NCBI RefSeq assembly: GCF_036588685.1
Contig: NC_086378.1
Location: forward strand, 30,977,578-31,041,577
DNA from: Mytilus trossulus
Taxonomy: Eukaryota; Mollusca; Bivalvia; Mytilida; Mytilidae
Reading direction: 5' to 3'
Length of the DNA: 64,000 nucleotides
Position numbers and translations under genes: made by a program. Under the pieces are notes generated by a model, which was not told where the DNA came from, made no database searches, and worked only from the letters and a program-made list of their open reading frames with translations. The number at the start of each line of letters is the position of its first letter. Within the stretch, counting starts at the first letter, position 1. Shown piece by piece: positions 10,412-22,847 of this stretch.

Positions 10412-11645
10412 TGCACACTGTTTACCTGCCTGTCAATTTTTTTGCTGCTGTTTTACAATTATACATTGTGAAAAAGATCGACAGTAGATATTTAATTATG
10501 ACTTTTGCTATACTATTTAATTAGAAAGTGGTAACTCAACATATCATCAGTACAATAGGTAAGGAATCTTTTGTGGTGTATTAGTTTCCGTTTTGAAGAC
10601 TGGTTTCCTTTTTCAAATCGACATAATTTCCAGTATAAAAACTATACAAGTGTTAGCTTTTAAAAACACTTGACCGTTTGCACTCTTCTTTATAAAACGG
10701 TACCCAAATGTCTATCAGGGAGTCCCTTCTTCTTCTCTGGACCAAAAAGGCTTCAATACCGAAGAAAACATGTTGTGCATGCGTGATTGATAAAAAATAT
10801 CAATTCATAAAAAAAAAATTAACAACAGTTTTAGTGTTGGGGAGAAAAAAGGGGGTGTCAGTGTTTGTATACAGGGAGACAATATCTGAAAATGTATTAT
10901 TTCTTTGTCCCATCTTTCACCAGCAATTACTTTTTTATTCAGGCATCTTTTGGGAAAATTTTAAGTTTCAGTATTAACTGCAGTATAATGCACCAACTGC
11001 ACCCAATCATAAACATTATTTTTAATATTTCTTCTAATAGAATATGATAATTTAAGTGGTCACCTCCCCCCCCCCCAAAAAAAAACAACAAAAAACACCA
11101 TGTTGTCCCCTGTTATTTTCTAAAAATTAATTCATTGAAAGAATCGGATAAATTATATAAAAAAAACTTCTACATTACTGGTCTGGTTTTGATATAACTA
11201 AAGCATGTGAGAAAATATTGAATTTTTAAGGGGCTTTTTAACGTTATCCCCAGGGGTAATTTCCCTCCTGTTACCGCTGGGTTTTTTTTTCTCCTGTGGA
11301 CATGTTTGAAACAAACAAAAATGTATTTCTTGTAATGCAATGTGAAGAGCATCATTTCCTGAATGTATGACTCCATATGTTTAGGTGAATAGCAGCCAGG
11401 TTAAAAAATCTGAATTCCCCAAAGATCAGATGATTTGGAGAAAAATAATTTTGTTGTTCTCTCCTGTTACAACCTTTTTGTGCACCTTCTGGGAATATTT
11501 CATTGTCAGCACTATAACATTACATGTGTTTTATAGTATAATATCAAATTGATATATGTAGATGGAAGTAAACTTCTACACAATTTCGAAAAAAAAGTAC
11601 TGTGTAATTCCTTTCTGTTTTGTTCTGTCCTGTTACCTGATAACT
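10412..11645. other. gene-free stretch upstream of the GLG1-like start
   Basis: This should contain the GLG1-like 5' UTR and promoter (just above 10412), but I see no clear TATA box or initiator that decides a start. The remainder is AT-rich with homopolymer runs (A-run near 10808, C/A-run near 11066). Short open frames here lack recognisable domains. Confidence 0.4.
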
Positions 11646-12907
11646 AGAGGCTCTAAAGAGCCTGTGTCGCTCACCTTGGTCTATGTGCATATCATAAACA
11701 AAGGACGCAGATGGATTCATGAAAAAAATGTGTTTTGGTGAAGTTGATGTGTTTGTAGATCTTACTTTACTGAACATTCTTGCTACTTACAATTTTCTCT
11801 AACTATAATAAAGTTGGCTCTTTAGATACAGAGGAAAATATTTTGTGAAAATTTACAGAAATTTACCAAATTAATGAAAAATTGTTAAAGTTAAAAAACA
11901 TTAACAACTTGTGAAAAATCAACTATAAAGGTCAATAACTCCTTACGGGGTCAACTGACCATTTTGGTCACGTTAACTTATTTCATATCTTACTATTTGT
12001 AACCAAAAACGGCACAATTTCTTTAAAAAATACCAATTTAGGGGCAGCAACCCAACAACCGATTGTCCACTTCATCTGAAAATTTCAGGAGAGATAGATC
12101 TTAACCTGATAAACAATTTTATCCCTGTTAGATTTGCTGTAAATGCTTCGGTTTCAGAGTAATAAGCCAAACTACATTTTATCCTATGTTCTATTTTTAG
12201 CCATGGCAGCCATCTTGTTTGGTAGACCAGGTCACTGGACACATTTTTTACAACTAGATACACTAATGATGATTGTGGCTAAGTATGGTTAAATTTGGCC
12301 CTGCAGTTTCAGAGGAGAAGATTTTTGTAAAAGATAACAAAAACTTACGAAAAAAGGGTAAAAATGACTATAAAGGGCAATAACTCCTTACGTGGTCAAC
12401 TGACCATTTTGGTCATGTTAACAAATTTGAAGATCTTACTTTGCTGATACTTATTGTTGTTTACAGTTTATCTCTATCTATAATAATATTCAAGATAATA
12501 ACCAAAAACAGCAAAATTTCCTTAAAATTTCCAATTCAGGGGCAGCAACCCAGCAAACGGTTGTCTGATTCATCTGAAAAGTTCAGGGAAGATAGGTCTT
12601 AACTTGATAAAGAATTTTACCACGTGTTAGATTTTCTCTAAATGCTTCTGTTTCAGAGTAATAAGCCAAAATCTACATTTTACCCTATGCTCTATTTTTT
12701 GCCATGACGGCCATCTTGATTGTTTGTCCGGGTCACCGGACACATTTTTTGAACTAGATACCCCAAATGATGATTGTGGCCATGTTTGGTTAAATTTGGT
12801 CCAGTAGTTTCAGAGAAGAAGATGTTTGTAAAAGTTAACGACGACGGACGACGGACGCCAAGTGATTAGAAAAGCTCACTTGGCCCTTTAGGCCAGGTGA
12901 GCTAAAA
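11646..12907 (+). mobile_element. repeat family G, long copy (Helitron-like ends?)
   Basis: It begins 'agaggctctaaagagcc' (a small hairpin) then 'tgtcgctcacc' and ends 'gctcacttggccctttaggc' with 'caggtgagctaa'. The inside consists of two diverged units of about 450 bp, each with 'caataactccttac', 'caactgaccattttggtca', 'ggggcagcaaccca' and 'gccatcttg'. The 3' end has hairpin TGGCC-CTTTA-GGCCA followed ten bases later by CTAA, which is compatible with a Helitron-type 3' end. This is only a structural resemblance. It is non-coding. Confidence 0.55.
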
Positions 12908-13075
12908 AGTAACAGCATAACCATAATCAGTAACAGGAAGGATGTTCAAGACAATTTCACTGATGAATCAAGAAGTTACTCTACTATATGCCAACCATTT
13001 CATTTAATATAAGTTATCATCACCATATCAAATAGATTTCAAAGTATTAAATGTACAGTATATTTAACGAAAACT

Positions 13076-13440
13076 AGAGGCTCTAAAGAGCCTGTGTCGC
13101 TCACCTTGGTATATGTGAATATTAAACAAAAGAAGCAGATAGATTCATGACAAAATTATGTTTCGGTGATGGTGATGTGTTTGTACATCTTACTTTACTG
13201 AACATTCTTGCTGCTTACAATTATCTCTATCCATAATGAAGTTGGCCCAGAAGTTTCAGTGGAAAATGTTAGTAAAAATTTACAAATTTTCTGAAAATAG
13301 TGAAAAATTGACTATAAAGGACAATAACTCCTTAGGGGGTCAATTGACCATTTCAGTCATGTTGACTTATTTGTAAATCTGACTTTTCTGAACATTATTG
13401 TTGTTTACAGGTTATCTCTATCTATAAATAGGTAAACCTT
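13076..13440 (+). mobile_element. repeat family G, 3'-truncated copy
   Basis: It starts with the same 'agaggctctaaagagcctgt' and contains one 'ggacaataactccttaggg' and 'caattgaccatttcagtca' unit, then stops matching near 13440. It lies 170 bp downstream of the long copy. Confidence 0.6.
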
Positions 13441-13701
13441 TCTAGATATACACAAAACGTCGACAGTATTTATAAAAGATGAAGTGTTTACTGAAAAAGG
13501 AAATTGTACAGAAACGTCGCCAAACGACGTTATCAAAACGTCACCTTTTTTTTTTAAAAATAGGCAAATACAATATATTACAAGTATCCATTTCTTAAAA
13601 AATGAAGAGTTGGCATGGACTTATATACAATTGTTCAAAATATTTGAAAAAAATAAACAATATCTCTGTTATTCGACTTTTGACGATGCGAATTTTAACA
13701 C

Positions 13702-13769
13702 GACCATTTGTCTCAGAATTTTTTCTCTCAGGTATATGGGGAATTTTTTTTCTGAGACAAGTGCCTGTG
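13702..13769. mobile_element. short palindromic element (CACAGGCACT family), damaged left end
   Basis: The right end is 'ctgagacaagtgcctgtg'; the left arm 'tttgtctcagaatttt' keeps only the inner part. Relatives are at 26794-26847 and 42984-43070. Positions 13441-14309 otherwise show nothing nameable. Confidence 0.5.
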
Positions 13770-14309
13770 GAATTTAAGCATGGATGAAAGGGTACTCCTC
13801 ATTTCAGAACCATTGGATGGTTTGAGGGGGAGGGATCAGTTCAGACCAATTTTTCTATGATTCTATATGGATTCAAAATTAAATATGTGAAACCATATCG
13901 TACATTATGATACATCTACAAAATAAACACATAATGAAAACTTTTGTCTGAAGCATAAATAAACGTTGATAAAAAAAATGTCAAAATAGGTGCAATTTGG
14001 TTACCCTCACAGATTGTGATTATATTAAAAATTCATACGTTTTGTGTACATGTTTTGGTTTGAATTTGTTTATTTGAAGCTAGAGAGAACAGCTGATGTT
14101 AGCGGATCTCTAAAGCTGTCAACAGAGGGTGTTTCAATAATAGTTTGAGGTATATGAATACGAAAACAAAAGTTTTATTTCGAATTTCGGTTACAATCTT
14201 TTACATTTAATTAATCATGTTAACAGACAGGTGTCAATGTATTAACTATATTATAAGTTTCCATTACCGTTGATCTTTGTGTCTTAATAGGCAGTGAACT
14301 ATTGATATG

Positions 14310-15135
14310 AGTTTGGACGGTCTTCGTACACAAACCTTAGTGCCCTTTCTTGTATTCTTTTTTTCGATTTTTTTTGAGAATTTTTCTCGGTACAGAAATG
14401 TCATACCAAAGGGCAGAAATTAAAATTGAAATAGTTAGCTTACAAAGCTTGTTCAAATAAGTTTCCAAACGTTTCAAAATATTAATTGCTGAGATAGTAC
14501 CTCCCTGCATATTTTACCAATGTAAATATCAAAATTTGGCTTATAATCTATGTCGATTCAAAGTAGTTTGACAGTTGGCTCACACGAAATACGTATATGC
14601 ATGGATTTTTGTTATATGTCTTTTGCTCAACTGTTAAAACCTTCAATTTGTCAGGGTTTGTTTGCATTTTATTTACTTGGAACAACTCAATAAGTTTGAG
14701 TGATTCAGATTCCAAAGTAGAAATAAAACATTATAATAGGACTACAGTGAAAAAAAAGTATTGAAACTTTACAGAGTTCCATTTTTTTTTTATAAATACG
14801 AATATATCTTATACAATACTCGAGTTGTAGTTTATGGCAACCATCGTGTGTTTTATTTCCCTGTAAATTATGCTGTCATCGGCAAAGAGTCTAAGCTTGC
14901 TGTGTTGTAATTAAAATTCAGGTAGGTCGTTTATATATACAAGGAGCAGTATTGTCACAATGTGCCCTATACTTTTCCTTTGGGGTACGCAATATGTTAC
15001 GTTTACTGAGATGGAAGAGATGCCATTGATGACGTGTGTTATTTGAATACCATAGAGCTTGTAATGGAGGCGACGGTGTGAGACCTTGTTAAACACTTTA
15101 GCAAAGTCCATTATGCTCAAGTCAGTTTGTGTGTT
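14310..15135 (-). pseudogene. LINE (non-LTR retrotransposon) reverse transcriptase relic
   Basis: In minus sense it reads M-D-F-A-K-V-F-N-K-V-S-H-R-R-L, then S-S-I-S-V-N-V-T, V-P-Q-R-K-S-I-G-H and V-Y-I-N-D-L-P-E-F (15120-14911). It continues in shifted frames with L-F-A-D-D-S-I-I-Y, the catalytic A-D-D motif, near 14880-14855, and N-K-M-Q-T-N-P-D-K-L near 14670. A W/Y-H-F-C-T-E-K-N-like block lies near 14400 and a decayed R-A-L-R-F-V-Y block near 14340. This order is typical of jockey/CR1-like LINEs. Several frameshifts and stops make it non-functional, and no endonuclease part remains. Confidence 0.7.
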
Positions 15136-15324
15136 GCTACTAGTGGTTTAAGCCAGTTCTTTCTAGGTTTAATTTAATACTTTAATTAATGTTTTTAATT
15201 TGTTTTAATTTATTATTTAAACGTCAACTGGGATCCAAGACTAACAAAGGTATTTACACACAAAAAAAGCTTTAACATATGCATCAATAAAGTATTACTA
15301 TTAAAATGTTACGTTTTTATTCGG

Positions 15325-15482
15325 TTCGTGTGGCTCAGTCTTTAGTTTCTATGTTGTGTTTTGTGATTTGTGTACTGTTGTTTGTCTGTTTGTCTTTTTT
15401 TCTGTTTTGGCCAGGTTATTGTCAGTTTATTTTCGACTTATGAGTTTGAATGTTTCTTTGGTATCTTTCGTGTCTCTTGTCT
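15325..15482 (+). mobile_element. solo 3' tail of the Penelope-like family
   Basis: 'tctttagtttctatgttgtg', 'gttgtttgtctgtttgtctt' and 'cttatgagtttgaatgtttc' with 'ggtatctttcg' match the tail at 51940-52085. No reverse transcriptase sequence precedes it. Confidence 0.6.
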
Positions 15483-15794
15483 TGTAAGGCTATAGTCTTT
15501 TAAGTCTTATCATGGTAATTTAATGATACTATTTATACATGTATTTATACCAACCTATCCTTTACTATGGTAAGCTGTTCTCTTGATTATTGTGCTCAGT
15601 TGTCCTTGTTTTAACTTTAGGATTGTGCATATTTTAATTGACCCAATAATTCATTAATGATTGCAATTTTAAAACATTGTGTTTGCATAACTAAGACAAG
15701 TTTAAAGCAAGTATTATGATATTATGAAATGTAATAACATAGAAAGTATTAGAAACTGTATACAACGGAAAAGGTCAGCAATACAAGATCTACC

Positions 15795-16135
15795 TCATAT
15801 GGGGATTTTTATGCCCAACCTACGATAGTAGAGGGGCATTATGTTTTCTGGTCTGTGGGTCCGTTCATTCGTTCGTCTGTTTGTCCGTCCGTTCCGCTAA
15901 TCCGTCTGTTCGTTCATTCCGCTTCAGGTTAAAGTTTTTTGTCGAAGTTGTTTTTGATGAAGTTGAAGTCTAATCCACTTGAAACTTAGTACACCTGTTC
16001 ACTATGATATGATCTTTCTAATTTTAATGCCAATTTAATTAGAGTTTGTACCCCAATTTAACGGTCCATTGAACATATAAAATGATAGTGCGAATATGGC
16101 ATCCATGTACTTGGGGGCACATTCTTGTTTGACAT
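15795..16135 (+). repeat. dispersed bivalve repeat ('ggggcattatgttttctggt')
   Basis: It is recognised by 'gaggggcattatgttttctg', a stretch of TCCGT/TTCGT repeats (15855-15920), 'tgaagttgaagtc', 'aacttagtacacctgttca' and 'ggtccattgaacatataaaa'. I know this order from many bivalve introns and intergenic regions. It is non-coding. Confidence 0.55.
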
Positions 16136-16499
16136 ATCGACTGGTTTTTCGTCTACCATCTTGTATACTGTTACTGTATACAGGCATTAGTTCATTAGTT
16201 ATTGATAATTTATGACGGCTTAAAATAAAAGATATAATTCTAGTCAATGTTTTGTTTGTACTTGTCCTTTTGATTTCTATCCTAATGTAGCTATATGGTA
16301 TATAGGTTATTTTATCCTTGTGTCGAGTATTATTTTATGATCTTGTTTGTCTCCAACATGATAAACTGCAACTTTCCTCAACATCATACTTGTATGTCAT
16401 AAAAAAAATTATACATAATTGCATAGCCTTTTTGACTATATTTATATTAGCACACACTATTTCGTTTAATTGAAAACTGACTTGAATTGATGACCCTTT

Positions 16500-17445
16500 C
16501 CGTTAAAATTGTTCTTGGGTGTAAGGGTTGATCCTTGATGTAAGGGTTGTTCAAATCTTGGATGTAAAGGGTTGTTCTTAGATGTAAAGGGTTGTTCTCT
16601 GGTGTTAGGGTTATTTTTGGATGTTAACGTTTGTTCTTGGATGTTTGGGTTGTTCATGAATGTTGCATGTAAGAGTTGTTCTTTGATTTTAAGGGTTGTT
16701 CTTGGATGTCAAGGGTTGTTTTTGGATGTTAGGGTTGTTAATGGATGTAAACATTTGTTTTTGGATGTAAAGGGTTGCTCTTGGATGTAAAGGGTTGTTC
16801 TTGGATGTAAATGTTTGATCTTATATGTAAAGGGTTGTTCTTGGGTGTTAGGGTTGTTCTTGTATGGTAAGGGATGTTCTTGGATGTAAGGATTATTCCT
16901 TGATGTAAATGGTTGTTCTTGGATGTAAAGGGTTGTTTTTAGATGTTAAGAGTTGTTCTTGGATGTTAGGGGTTGTTCTTGAATGTAAGGGTTGTTCTTA
17001 GATGTAAGGGCTTGTTCTTGGATGTAAAGGGTTGTTCTTGGATGTAAGGGGTTGTTCTTGGATGTTAAGGGTTGTTCTTGGATGTTAGGGGTTGTTCTTG
17101 GATGTAAAGGGTTGTTCTAGGATGTAAAGGGTTGTTCTTGGATTTAAATGGTTGTTCTTTGTATGTAAGGGATTGCCCTTTGATGTAAAGGGCTGTTCTT
17201 GGATGTAAAGGGTTGTTCTTGGATGTTAGGGGTTGTTCTTGAATGTAAAGAGCTGTTCTTGGATGTTAAGGGTCATTCTTGGATGTAAGGGGTTGTTCCT
17301 GGATGTGAGGTTTTATTTTTTATTTTTGGGGTTGTTCTTGGATGTAAAGGGTTGTTCTTGGATGTAAATGGTTGTTCTTGGATGTAAGAGTTGTTCTTGA
17401 ATGTTGAAAGTTGTTCTTGGATGTTAGAAATGTTCTTGAATGTGT
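16500..17445. repeat. minisatellite, ~19-bp unit (ggttgttcttggatgtaaa)
   Basis: Close to fifty tandem copies of a unit like 'gggttgttcttggatgta' vary by single bases and by 1-2 bp length changes. The array continues at 18335-18480 and in traces at 18640-18685 after two insertions. Frames through it give artificial low-complexity peptides that I do not treat as genes. Confidence 0.9.
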
Positions 17446-17540
17446 AAATAAACTCATCATAGATACCAGGATTAAAAAAATATATTTATGCCGGATGCAT
17501 GTTTCGTCTACAAAAAACTCATCAGTAACACTTGAATCAA

Positions 17541-18225
17541 AATAGAGGCTCTCAAGAGCCTGTATCGCTCACCTGATTCTACTTGGGTGTTTGAAATCAT
17601 ATAAAAAAAATATAATTTGGCTAAAAATGACAACACAACCTCATTTATAAGGAAAGGTACATGTTTAATTTCATTCAAAAGTCCACCACTGGCAGCCATC
17701 TTGGATGACGGATCGGCTACAAAGTAACAACACTTGGTCAGCACCTCATAAGGAACATACATGCCATGTGTGGTTTTATTCCATTCAGTGGTTCTCTAAA
17801 AGAAGTCATTTGTATGCATTTCCCATAGGGTCCTATGTTAAACTAAGTCCCCTGATGGCGGCCATCTTGGATGATGGATCGGCTACAAAGTAACAACACT
17901 TGGTCAGCACCTCATAAGGAACATTCATGCCATGTTTGGTTTCATTCAATTCAGTGGTTCTCTAAAAGAAGTCATTTGTATGCATTTCCCATAGCGTCCT
18001 ATGTTAAACTAAGTCCCACGCTGGCGGCCATCTTGGGTGATGGATCGGCTACAAAGTAACAACACTTGGTCAGCACCTCATAAGGAACATTCATGCCATG
18101 TTTGGTTCCATTCAATTCAGTGGTTCTCTAGAAGAAGTTCAAAATGTAAATTGTTAACAAAGACGATGGACGCCAAGTGGTGAGAAAAGCTCACTTGGCC
18201 CTTTGGGCCAGGTGAACTAAAATTG
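17541..18225 (+). mobile_element. repeat family G, copy with 166-bp internal tandem repeat
   Basis: It begins 'agaggctctcaagagcc' with 'tgtatcgctcacctg' and ends 'gctcacttggccctttggg' with 'ccaggtgaactaaa', the same ends as 11646-12907 but a different inside. The inside has just under three units of 166 bp (17684-18140). Confidence 0.65.
17684..18140 (+). repeat. 166-bp tandem repeat, ~2.7 units
   Basis: 'cggccatcttgg' and 'gatcggctacaaagtaac' recur at 17709, 17875 and 18041, with 'cctcataaggaacat' and 'gtatgcatttcccatag' in each unit. Units differ by only a few bases. Confidence 0.85.
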
Positions 18226-18334
18226 TTAAAAAGGCCAAATAAAGTACGAAGTTGAAGAGCATTGAGGACCAAAATTCCTAAAAGTTTATCCAAATTCAGC
18301 TAAGGTAATCTATTTCTGAGGTGTTTACAGTAAA

Positions 18335-18480
18335 TTTATAATAAAGGGTTGTTCTTGGACGAATGGGGTTGTTCTTGGATGTTAAGGGTTGTTCATGGAA
18401 GTTAAGGATTGTTCTTGGATGTTACGGGTTGTTCTTGGATGTAGAGGGTAGTTCTTGCATGTTAGGGTTGTTCTTGGATC
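18335..18480. repeat. minisatellite, right-hand remainder
   Basis: Seven or so units of the array at 16500-17445 ('gggttgttcttggatgtta') resume after the nested insertion. Confidence 0.85.
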
Positions 18481-18483
18481 ATA

Positions 18484-18640
18484 AGTAGATATAGGAAGAT
18501 GTGGTGTGAGTGCCAATGAGACAACTCTCCATCCAAATAACAATTCAAAAAGTAAACCATTATAGGTTAAAGTACGGCCTTCAACACGGATCCTTGGCTC
18601 ACACCGAACAACAAACTATAAAGGGCCCCAAAATTACTAG
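18484..18640 (-). repeat. dispersed repeat family M, short form
   Basis: It is nearly identical to 3958-4095 ('gatgtggtgtgagtgccaat', 'ggttaaagtacggccttca'). Minisatellite-like traces ('ggttgtttttgaatgt') follow it, so it also inserted into the array. Confidence 0.75.
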
Positions 18641-18779
18641 GCCTGTTCTTTGATTTTGACGGTTGTTTTTGAATGTTTTTTCATGCATCCAGAAGTTGAA
18701 ATGATTCCACTAGAAAGTATCAAAGAATTGTCATCAATATCTTTTCTCTTAACAACAAGATATTAAGACATTATACCCA

Positions 18780-19035
18780 TCTAAGAGGTTGCTGTCTGTT
18801 TGTCCTTGCTAATCCTCTGTATCGACACAACAGAATTTCATGAAACTTTGTAGATAATTAGGGTATACAATGAAGATGTACATATCCACATCAAATCTTT
18901 ATCAGTACACTTTTGTAGCAGTTATGAGTGAGAACTTTGAATCTGAAGATTATTTTGTTTGCACATTGACAATGTGGGGGCTTTGGGTATGCAAGTATAC
19001 TTACAAAGGTTCTTTAATATTTCAGGTATCCTGGC
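18780..19035 (+). repeat. relic of a dispersed repeat
   Basis: 'ttcatgaaactttgtagata' and 'tgaagatgtacatatcca', with 'gcacattgacaatgtgg' further on, are phrases known to me from molluscan dispersed repeats. An open frame of about 64 codons inside it shows no domain. Confidence 0.3.
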
Positions 19036-19309
19036 AGAAAATACACAAGTTTACCTTTCTGTGAAAGTTCTGTTTTTGTACAATTCAAATCATAACTTAA
19101 TAGACCACAATTATCAATTGTAAATACAAGTTAAACAATCTATATGTTTCTATTAGGTAAATTCCGTCAATCTCGAAGATATGTTTTTACATCTTCCTGT
19201 CTTTTGCCCTGGGAAACTTGTGTCACCCTTTCATTAAAGAATGTGATAACATCACAAAAACATTGTTATACCCAAAGTTGTTTAGAAAGAATTTAAGACA
19301 GTTTGTAAG

Positions 19310-22300
19310 TCAAAATAAAACAATTTATTATACATAAAACAGTGTATCTAGAAAACTGTAAAATCAACAACATGAATGGATTTTTTTTTGTGAAGATAAG
19401 TAAAATTACATATTACTAAACTAAAAATCTCATATACAGGACTTAACATACTGTTATAACATCTAAAATTATGTACAATATAAAACAAATACAATTATTT
19501 ACAATGCAGCAATGGAAAATTCTTTTAAGGCCATGAACAGTCTTCTTTAACTTATGATGATCTGAGCAGGTTAGAGAATGTTTGTGAACATAGTTATCTG
19601 CCTGGCATTACAGAATGAAGCTGTCCTCATGAAGAATCAATATGGTCTTTACAAGCCTTTCCCAATACAATAGTAACATTCCAGTATACAGAAGTTTAAA
19701 AAAATCGTTATAAATGTCCTGAAAATTAGGAGATAACGATTTTGTATTTTAAGAACCAAAAGGCATCAATTGGTGATTTTCCAATAATAATGAACAGACA
19801 AAATTTCCAATAATGATGGTCACAAATTAAGTTTACTGGTGACAAGTTAACAGAGCCATTAAACAGGTATTTGCGACTGTCAAATAACCAATTGATGCAG
19901 TCTGCACTTAAAATACTTTGTTGTCCTCTCCATTCTAATGAAACTAACAGAAAACAATGTTAAATCATACATTTGAAATCTGTCATAAGTCGTCTGCACT
20001 TACATGTAAGTTTATCAAAGTATCAATTGTGAATTGAAGCTATGAAAATTGGTGAAGTTATCAAATCAAATCAAAATGAAACTGATAAACAATGTTGCAT
20101 TAGAATGTGATTATCATATCTTACAAATGAATAGGAAACTTAAGTAGCATCAGTACTGAGAACTTAGGACTTATTTTTTCCAATGATAATGAATAGACAA
20201 AATTTCAAAGTTTTTAAAACACAGTTCAAATGTAAAGTTGTAAAGGTTTTATGTAAAGATGAAAATGTAAACTTTATCTTGTTGGTTATTTCTTAAGAAC
20301 AACTGACCTTGCTTGAAATTTTTAATTTAAGTTGTTAAACTTTGCTGCAAGAGTGTACAGACCAGAAAAATAATGCTCCATTAGACATCATAGTTTCAGA
20401 ACATAGGAATATGCTGTCAACTCCGCCAGATTTTCATTCTTATGATAAATTACTTCTAATATTAAAAAAAAAAGATTCATTTTACAAGATGCTTCGAACA
20501 AATTGTGCAGAAAGTCTAAAAACCTAAAATTCATGACCATAAGTAGATAAAATTCAATGCAAGACAATAGACAAAAAAAATATTAAAAAAGAATAATGCA
20601 AGATAATACAAACAATTAAAATAGTAAGATTATAAAAGTCTTCTTTTTGAACCCCATCTGTTGATGGAATAAGCATAAAATTCAATGAAGGGGTTCAAAA
20701 GGCAGTCTTGTCAAAATGTATCTTTTACATGCCATACCATCTGGGTATAAGGCTAATCAAAGCAACTCAATAAAGCCTCCCTTTTGAACCTCCTCTAATG
20801 ATGGAATTAATGTAGATATCCATGAAGGCTGTTTAAAATGAATGATTGCAAAAAAAAGAAGAAGATATAAACATATTTCCTTCAAATGCCATACCATCTT
20901 AGTATAAGGCTAAACAAAGCAACTCAATATATACAGTATAGGTAATTTAAAAACAAAAAAATATATCAAATAATAATAGATGTATTTACCTACAGTTTTA
21001 CAAAAACAGAATCCTTGTTTTGTTTTACTACTCTCTGTATAGTAAACTATTAAACTTTCAATTCAATGTAAACTCTTACTATTATGAATGAAATTCAAAT
21101 TGCCATCAATTATGCACAAGTGCAATACATCCCAATGTTGTGTGTTTTCTAACTTGACACTGCTTCACATAGTTTTTCAAGAAGAATAAACAAATTGAAT
21201 ATATCTTGTTAAAATCTTTCAAAAAATCTACATCCATCTTCAGATACTAAAACACGTGCTCAAAATAAGTTCACAACTAAAATGGCACGCTAGGATCTTT
21301 AAAGGCACATGGCCTTCACATTCTTCAAACAGAAATAGAACCATAGCCTCCACACTTCTTATATCTGACCAGACACATGTTCTGGCCATTCCTCATATGT
21401 AGTTAAAACATCTGCAATTATCTTCAGGTACTAAACATAGAGTATGTTAAACCTCAATGGGCAACAATGTCTTCTAATGTAAACTTCAAATTCAAGTCAA
21501 TAAAGATTGAGGAGTCAATGCATCTCACCATCTGTCATGAGTCAGGGTTAAAACCCACAAACTCAGTGTTGACTATTTCACGTAATTTGTATGACAATAT
21601 ATATCACAAATATTTTTGATGCAATAGCATTAAAACAATATGTAATGTACATCAATACTTATAAAACAAAAAACATTTCTATCATTTAGAAAACTGATTT
21701 ACACAAAAAAAAATGTTTTCTTTGAAATATTTATGAAATATATTTCAAAGATTGTAACATAAAATTCTCTACAATGTACATTTTTTTACATAACATTTTA
21801 AAATCATTCCTGTTAAAACTATTGTAAATGATTGTGATTTTAAAGTATGTATGCACAGTTAAATTGATTAACTGCTGATTTTAAGAGAAATGCTGAATAG
21901 GTAACACTTCAACTAGGGTTGATAAAGTACGACTGTGAAAAATAAAGTACTCTATATCTATCAATTCTATATCGAAAAAATATTAACACCAGTATCTAGA
22001 GTCACATTATAAATGTGATATAATAAATCTATTTACATGTGTGCTAGTATATGTATGTCAACATTGGTTTTAATTTCCCTCACTTATTTAAGACAAAACT
22101 TACTTTTTTTAATAATCCAGTAAAGGGGAGATAATTTAGATCTATTAACTCCCTTTGTGTCCATTTCTGCATTATGCATTTAGTGTTGTGTTGATACTGA
22201 ATTGTATTTCATTCATTTGATAATTGTCATGAATTATACATTTTATCATTTCCCAAAACTTAATTATTCTTATAAAGTTAGAAAAAAATCAGATAAACTA

Positions 22301-22847
22301 AATTCAGAAATATTATGAGTTTTTATAAATGAGAATAATGCTACTTAGTGAGTATTGCAGTATTAAGAACTCACATTTTTTTTTATATCTGCAACATATT
22401 TTACAAAAAATCTAAGGTGAAAAATTACCTATCAGTCATGAAAATTTTAGTTTAATCTACGATCATTTTTTGTCATAACTTTTTTGTGAAAAGTGAACCA
22501 GTTGCATACATATCTGTATACAGTTATTAATTTCAGTTAGTTATGTCAAATTCGCAATAATTTACATTTTATTGCTTTTGTTACTTGGTGTATCTGTCTT
22601 CTTTAGACTACTGACATTAAACAAAACAAAATACAAATAACTGGAAAAAGGAATAAAATAATTAAAATACAACAAAACTTCTATAATATTAATAATAAGC
22701 ACTAGATGTAAAAATAGAAATATTAAAACATCTATGTAAATTAACAATCGATGAATATTCATGATATAAGAGGTAGTATGCCTCCTCTGATCATGCATCA
22801 ACTAGATACAGTGGCTTGGTTTATGCGTCTTTTCTGTATGTTAAGTC
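19310..22847 (-). other. possible long 3' UTR of MAF1
   Basis: This 3.5 kb directly follows the MAF1 stop codon in gene sense, has almost none of the dispersed repeats found everywhere else in the window, and is very AT-rich. AATAAA in gene sense occurs at 19329-19324, and several others lie nearer the stop. The real polyadenylation site cannot be decided from sequence alone. Confidence 0.3.
20640..20935. repeat. direct tandem duplication, ~150-bp unit
   Basis: 'atgccataccatctgggtat' with 'aaggctaatcaaagcaactc' near 20734 recurs at 20887 with few changes, each preceded by a 'cttttgaacc..c' segment (20645 and 20781). It lies in the putative MAF1 3' UTR. Confidence 0.7.

Larger units (their letters stand above)
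17446..18335 (-). repeat. family H repeat inserted in the minisatellite and itself split
   Basis: In minus sense it begins near 18310 ('ggtcctcaatgctcttc', 'tacttt' then 'atttggccttttta'), is broken by a family G element at 17541-18225, and resumes with 'gttactgatgagttt', 'gtagacgaaacatgc' and 'cctggtatctatgatgagtt' at 17540-17446. Compare 1367-1498 and 61310-61440. Confidence 0.65.

Noticed and set aside
16466..16790. Low-complexity open frames on both strands
   Set aside because: They are translations of the 19-bp minisatellite and not proteins.
17508..18059. Three open frames of 62-84 codons
   Set aside because: Two are successive units of the 166-bp tandem repeat and the third overlaps the family G element; the similarity comes from DNA repetition, not protein selection.
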